Below, piece after piece: positions 13,877 to 14,716 of a stretch of DNA of 14,716 nt. The translations under genes were made by a program, and so were the position numbers. Under the pieces are notes generated by a model, which saw only the letters and a program-made list of their open reading frames with translations, was not told where the DNA came from and searched no databases. Each line of letters opens with the position of its first letter. The stretch's first letter is position 1. Source of the stretch: JANLQX01 sp043775075 (GTDB taxonomy: Bacteria > Actinomycetota > Acidimicrobiia > Acidimicrobiales > JANYDT01); assembly GCA_043775075.1 (NCBI GenBank), contig JAYVSS010000161.1:1-14716 (forward strand), in the 5' to 3' direction.

Positions 13877-14716
13877 CTAGCTCAGCAGGCTGAGTACGTG
13901 CGCCAAATCCGGTGGTAACTCGGACGAGAATTCCATCGCCTCGTCGGTGATCGGATGGACGAACGCCAGGCGATAGGCATGAAGGAACGGACGCGGCGAG
14001 GGAATCGTGCCGCGCTTTCCGCCGTACCGCGGATCTCCACTCACGGCATGCCCGATGGCGGCGAGGTGCACGCGGATCTGGTGCGTTCTCCCGGTCTCCA
14101 AGGTGCATTCAACAAAAGTGGCGGGCTCGGGGAACTCGAATCGTTGCAGCACCCGGTATCCCGTGCGCGCTTCGCGGCCATGCACGTTCACCGCCATTTT
14201 GGTCGGATCGTGCTCAGACCGTCCGATCGGAGCGTCCACGAGCCCGCTGTCTGAGGCCGTCGTACCTCGTACGAGCGCCAAGTACCGTCGGCTGACATCG
14301 CGGCGGGCCAGCATCGAAGTGAGGGCGCTCTGCGCTTGCGCCGTGCGGGCCACGATCATTAGGCCCGACGTCCCCCGGTCCAGCCGGTGCACGATGCCCG
14401 GCCGCTCGTGGCGGTCACCTACCGCCAGCGCCGCGACCTCGGGATACCGAGCCAGGAGTCCATGCACGAGCGTTCCGCTCTGGTGCCCCGAACCCGGATG
14501 CACAACGAGCCCTGCAGGCTTGTCAATGACCGCCAGGTGTTCATCCTCGTAGATCACCATGAACTCAACAGTCGGGTCGGCAATCAATGGAGTTGGCAAA
14601 GTGTCGTCCGGCCGATCAATCGACAGAAGGTCACCGGCGGCCACCTTGGCCGTTTTCGCCCTCACCACCACGCCACCAACTTGAACGTCTCCATCGGTCA
14701 CAAGTGATTGAGCAGA
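13877..14716 (-). CDS. rluD: RluD-type 23S rRNA pseudouridine synthase, 5' end outside window
   Basis: The enzyme converts uridines of 23S rRNA helix 69 to pseudouridine. The catalytic motif HRLDRGTSGLMIVA is complete; its Asp codon is at 14378-14380. Also seen are IDKPAGLVVHPGSGH near the domain start and the late GRTHQIRVHLAAIGHAVSGDPRYG block of the RluA/C/D family. The frame stays open to the right edge and reads SAQSLVTDGDVQVGGVVV there. That is the end of an S4 RNA-binding domain, so the GTG at 14701 is internal and the true start is beyond the window. In mycobacteria the homologue also lies a few genes from dnaE1. The exact target uridines are inferred from the family. The stop is 24 bases from the multi-stem element. 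Confidence 0.93.
   Translation of the reverse strand, partial: SAQSLVTDGDVQVGGVVVRAKTAKVAAGDLLSIDRPDDTLPTPLIADPTVEFMVIYEDEHLAVIDKPAGLVVHPGSGHQSGTLVHGLLARYPEVAALAVGDRHERPGIVHRLDRGTSGLMIVARTAQAQSALTSMLARRDVSRRYLALVRGTTASDSGLVDAPIGRSEHDPTKMAVNVHGREARTGYRVLQRFEFPEPATFVECTLETGRTHQIRVHLAAIGHAVSGDPRYGGKRGTIPSPRPFLHAYRLAFVHPITDEAMEFSSELPPDLAHVLSLLS

Overview
The window looks like chromosomal DNA from an actinobacterium, probably of the Acidimicrobiia type. The main reason is a bacterial proteasome activator (Bpa), a protein known only from proteasome-bearing Actinobacteria. Other support is a DnaE1-type polymerase with a complete PHP metal site, the rluD / dnaE neighbourhood (also close together in mycobacteria), GC-rich sequence, and frequent GTG starts with weak or no Shine-Dalgarno sites. 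The genus cannot be told from the sequence.

Layout. (1) 1-4604 is a cell-surface polysaccharide region. It holds the 3' part of a polyprenyl-phosphate sugar-1-phosphate transferase (+), two unrecognised or weakly recognised genes that converge at about 2090, an O-antigen ligase/Wzy-like polymerase (-), and, directly upstream of the ligase, a 54-residue two-helix membrane protein that automatic ORF calling would miss. (2) 4685-8272 is dnaE (-), with a strong hairpin just after its stop. (3) 8441-8953 is bpa (-), divergent from an Rrf2-family regulator (9053-9532, probably leaderless) that overlaps an MFS exporter gene (9529-10779) by four bases. (4) 11063-13630 (-) is a membrane GAF-GGDEF-EAL protein. 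Its EAL half keeps every catalytic residue, while its GGDEF half has lost a metal ligand. (5) 13687-13852 is a 166-base element closed by a perfect 12-bp inverted repeat and enclosing four further stem-loops. (6) 13877 to the right edge is the 3' part of an RluD-type pseudouridine synthase (-).

How the parts may work together. The sugar transferase would load the first sugar phosphate onto the lipid carrier, and the ligase/polymerase would join finished glycans. The c-di-GMP phosphodiesterase could influence this surface programme, but nothing in the sequence links them. Rrf2 and the MFS gene form a regulator-exporter pair. Bpa would feed unfolded proteins to the 20S proteasome independently of Pup and ATP.

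The most unusual item is the multi-stem element at 13687-13852. It sits in the gap upstream of the c-di-GMP gene and matches no RNA family I recognise. It could be a structured RNA on either strand or a small inverted-repeat element.
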